This document shows positions 62,720 to 64,000 of a stretch of 64,000 nt of DNA, in pieces. The DNA comes from Urechis unicinctus. Lineage: Eukaryota > Annelida > Polychaeta > Xenopneusta > Urechidae. Made by a program: the position numbers and the translations under genes. The DNA lies in contig CM067346.1 in assembly GCA_034190875.2 (NCBI GenBank), positions 44,709,363-44,773,362 of the forward strand. The letters run 5' to 3'. Each line of letters starts with the position of its first letter. Within the stretch, counting starts at the first letter, position 1. The notes beneath the pieces were generated by a model. It was given only the letters and a program-made list of their open reading frames with translations, had not been told where the DNA came from and made no database searches.

Positions 62720-63640
62720 GCGAATGTGCTCAGCCTGCTCCACGAACAATGAATGATTTACCCTTTTATTGGGCAATAAGCAGGGACTAACCCCCCAATA
62801 AATCAGCACAATGCTTAATTAGCCCCGTTATTATCACTTTGATGTGTAATATCGTTGTGAACACCGTGTCCCATTCATCGTCGGCTCTATTAGGCGCAAC
62901 GAACGGTAACAACGGACTTGGGGAAATGACGTTGGATTGCCTATGATAGTGCATACAATTCAAGCGCGTTTGATGAATTTTTGTTTGTAATATTGGATAG
63001 CGTCATGAACACCGAGGTGGCAATATTCCGCAGTCATGTTAGTATATCTTTGGTCGGAAAAGTAAACAAACATGACCAGAAAGTTGGAAAATATTGTTAA
63101 TGTATTATTCATAAACAAGTTTTTGTTATTGATTAAGTGCCAAATGCAATATTGCATACTACGCAATCCTGCATTCACATCAAGGACACAGGACAAGGAT
63201 ACGGTAAACAATTGATACATTTAATAAATGTAGCATTATGGCGTATTGTGTTTCTGCTCAATTTGTACCAAGGACAAAGCTTCATAACAACCGTTCACGT
63301 ATAACCCCACTATAAAACTGACCAGCGCAAATGGGGTTCACGGCGTTTGCTGAGATTTTGTCAATTATTAATTCACTAAAACACCCTCAACGCATTTATT
63401 TATGTTACCAGTTAGTCACGACTTGAATAGAATGACGTCTTATTTGATATATCCGTGAAGAGATAATCATAGGAATGAAGTCCCGAACGCCAGGGTTTGA
63501 TGATCAAACGTACAATATTTGTGTTTGTCATTGCTGGCAATGAAGACATGTAACGCAATGTCCCAACATTGTGCTTGTGTTGGTCAGTAACATGGCGCTC
63601 ACTGCCAAGCAAACCTTGTTTTAATATAAACTAAGATGAA
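62720..63640 (-). repeat. Family L, copy 2 (inverted)
   Basis: Reverse complement of 51200-52150. The 43-bp core at 62815-62857 matches 52040-52082 with one mismatch. The 86-codon minus frame (62960-63220) is not maintained across its full length in the partner. Confidence 0.85.
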
Positions 63641-64000
63641 TCAAAGTGAGGTACGCGATAATATTATGAGATCACATAACTACTTATCAAGAACTCGCCA
63701 CGTCATTACAGGCGAGCAAAAGAGTATGGCTGTGAGCAATTATTACAAACACTTATCACATGTTTATTCCCAACAAATGTAATATGGAACGGATACTGAG
63801 TTTACGGTCATGCCATGCGTTAATAAAGTTTCTGTTACCTGATCACTCCAAGTTTGAAGGTCGTGAAGCGATCTTCACGTTAATCTATTCTCTTCCAGGG
63901 ATCTATTTTGCGTCGTTCATCATTGTGACTTGACTACTCGGCTAATCCGCGATCCAAAACTATTCATCTTCTAACAACCTGGCATACTTTCTTTGAATCC
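63640..64000. other. No recognisable feature
   Basis: Short non-coding remainder. A GATCG/CGATC-rich hairpin-like patch near 63866-63875 is the only point of note. Confidence 0.4.

Noticed and set aside
1-64000. CRISPR array, phage, integron or other prokaryotic system
   Set aside because: No regularly spaced identical repeats with unique spacers, no dense ORF strings and no Shine-Dalgarno-led genes; the tandem repeats found are diverged and spacerless.

Overview
The window reads as eukaryotic, almost certainly nuclear, non-coding DNA, most likely from an animal. It is AT-rich and the longest open frame is 157 codons. There are no operons, no ribosome-binding-site-led ORFs and no tRNA or rRNA genes that I can see. 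Pointers to a eukaryote are (CAT)n, (CA)n and (TTAC)n microsatellites, one tRNA-derived SINE-like element, and a small cluster of exon-like segments with GT/AG splice signals. I cannot name the species.

The main content is layered, old, diverged duplication. In 0.4-6.6 kb a unit of about 4.15-4.18 kb occurs twice in direct order, with traces of a third copy near 8.85-8.95 kb. From about 10.15 kb to 31.9 kb the sequence is a diverged direct duplication with an 11.3-11.5 kb offset. It is supported by ten short exact or near-exact anchor pairs in the same order, and each copy carries its own (CAT)n microsatellite. From 37 to 64 kb there is a mosaic of dispersed families: J (37.3/41.2 kb plus a local tandem at 41.3-42.1 kb), R1 (inverted pair 38.9-39.9/45.7-46.6 kb plus partial copies at 54.7, 55.9 and 57.7 kb), K (40.0/59.6 kb), Q (40.9/54.3 kb), L (inverted pair 51.2-52.15/62.7-63.6 kb with a near-perfect 43-bp core), P (59.05/61.76 kb) and M (60.6/60.96 kb). 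I recognise none of these as a named transposon superfamily.

The one stretch that looks genic is 33.7-35.3 kb on the plus strand. It holds an exon-like segment (33701-33885), a reversed SINE-like element in the following putative intron, an in-phase 24-nt exon candidate (34727-34750), an in-phase terminal exon candidate (35024-35083), and an AATAAA about 200 nt later. The first segment carries an in-frame TAG nine codons before its donor, so it is either the true end of a gene or a lesion. I do not recognise the protein. Two weaker coding candidates lie at 43163-43330 and 58317-58505. Nearly all remaining open frames are best read as chance frames inside repeats. All homology statements come from reading by eye, without computed alignments.
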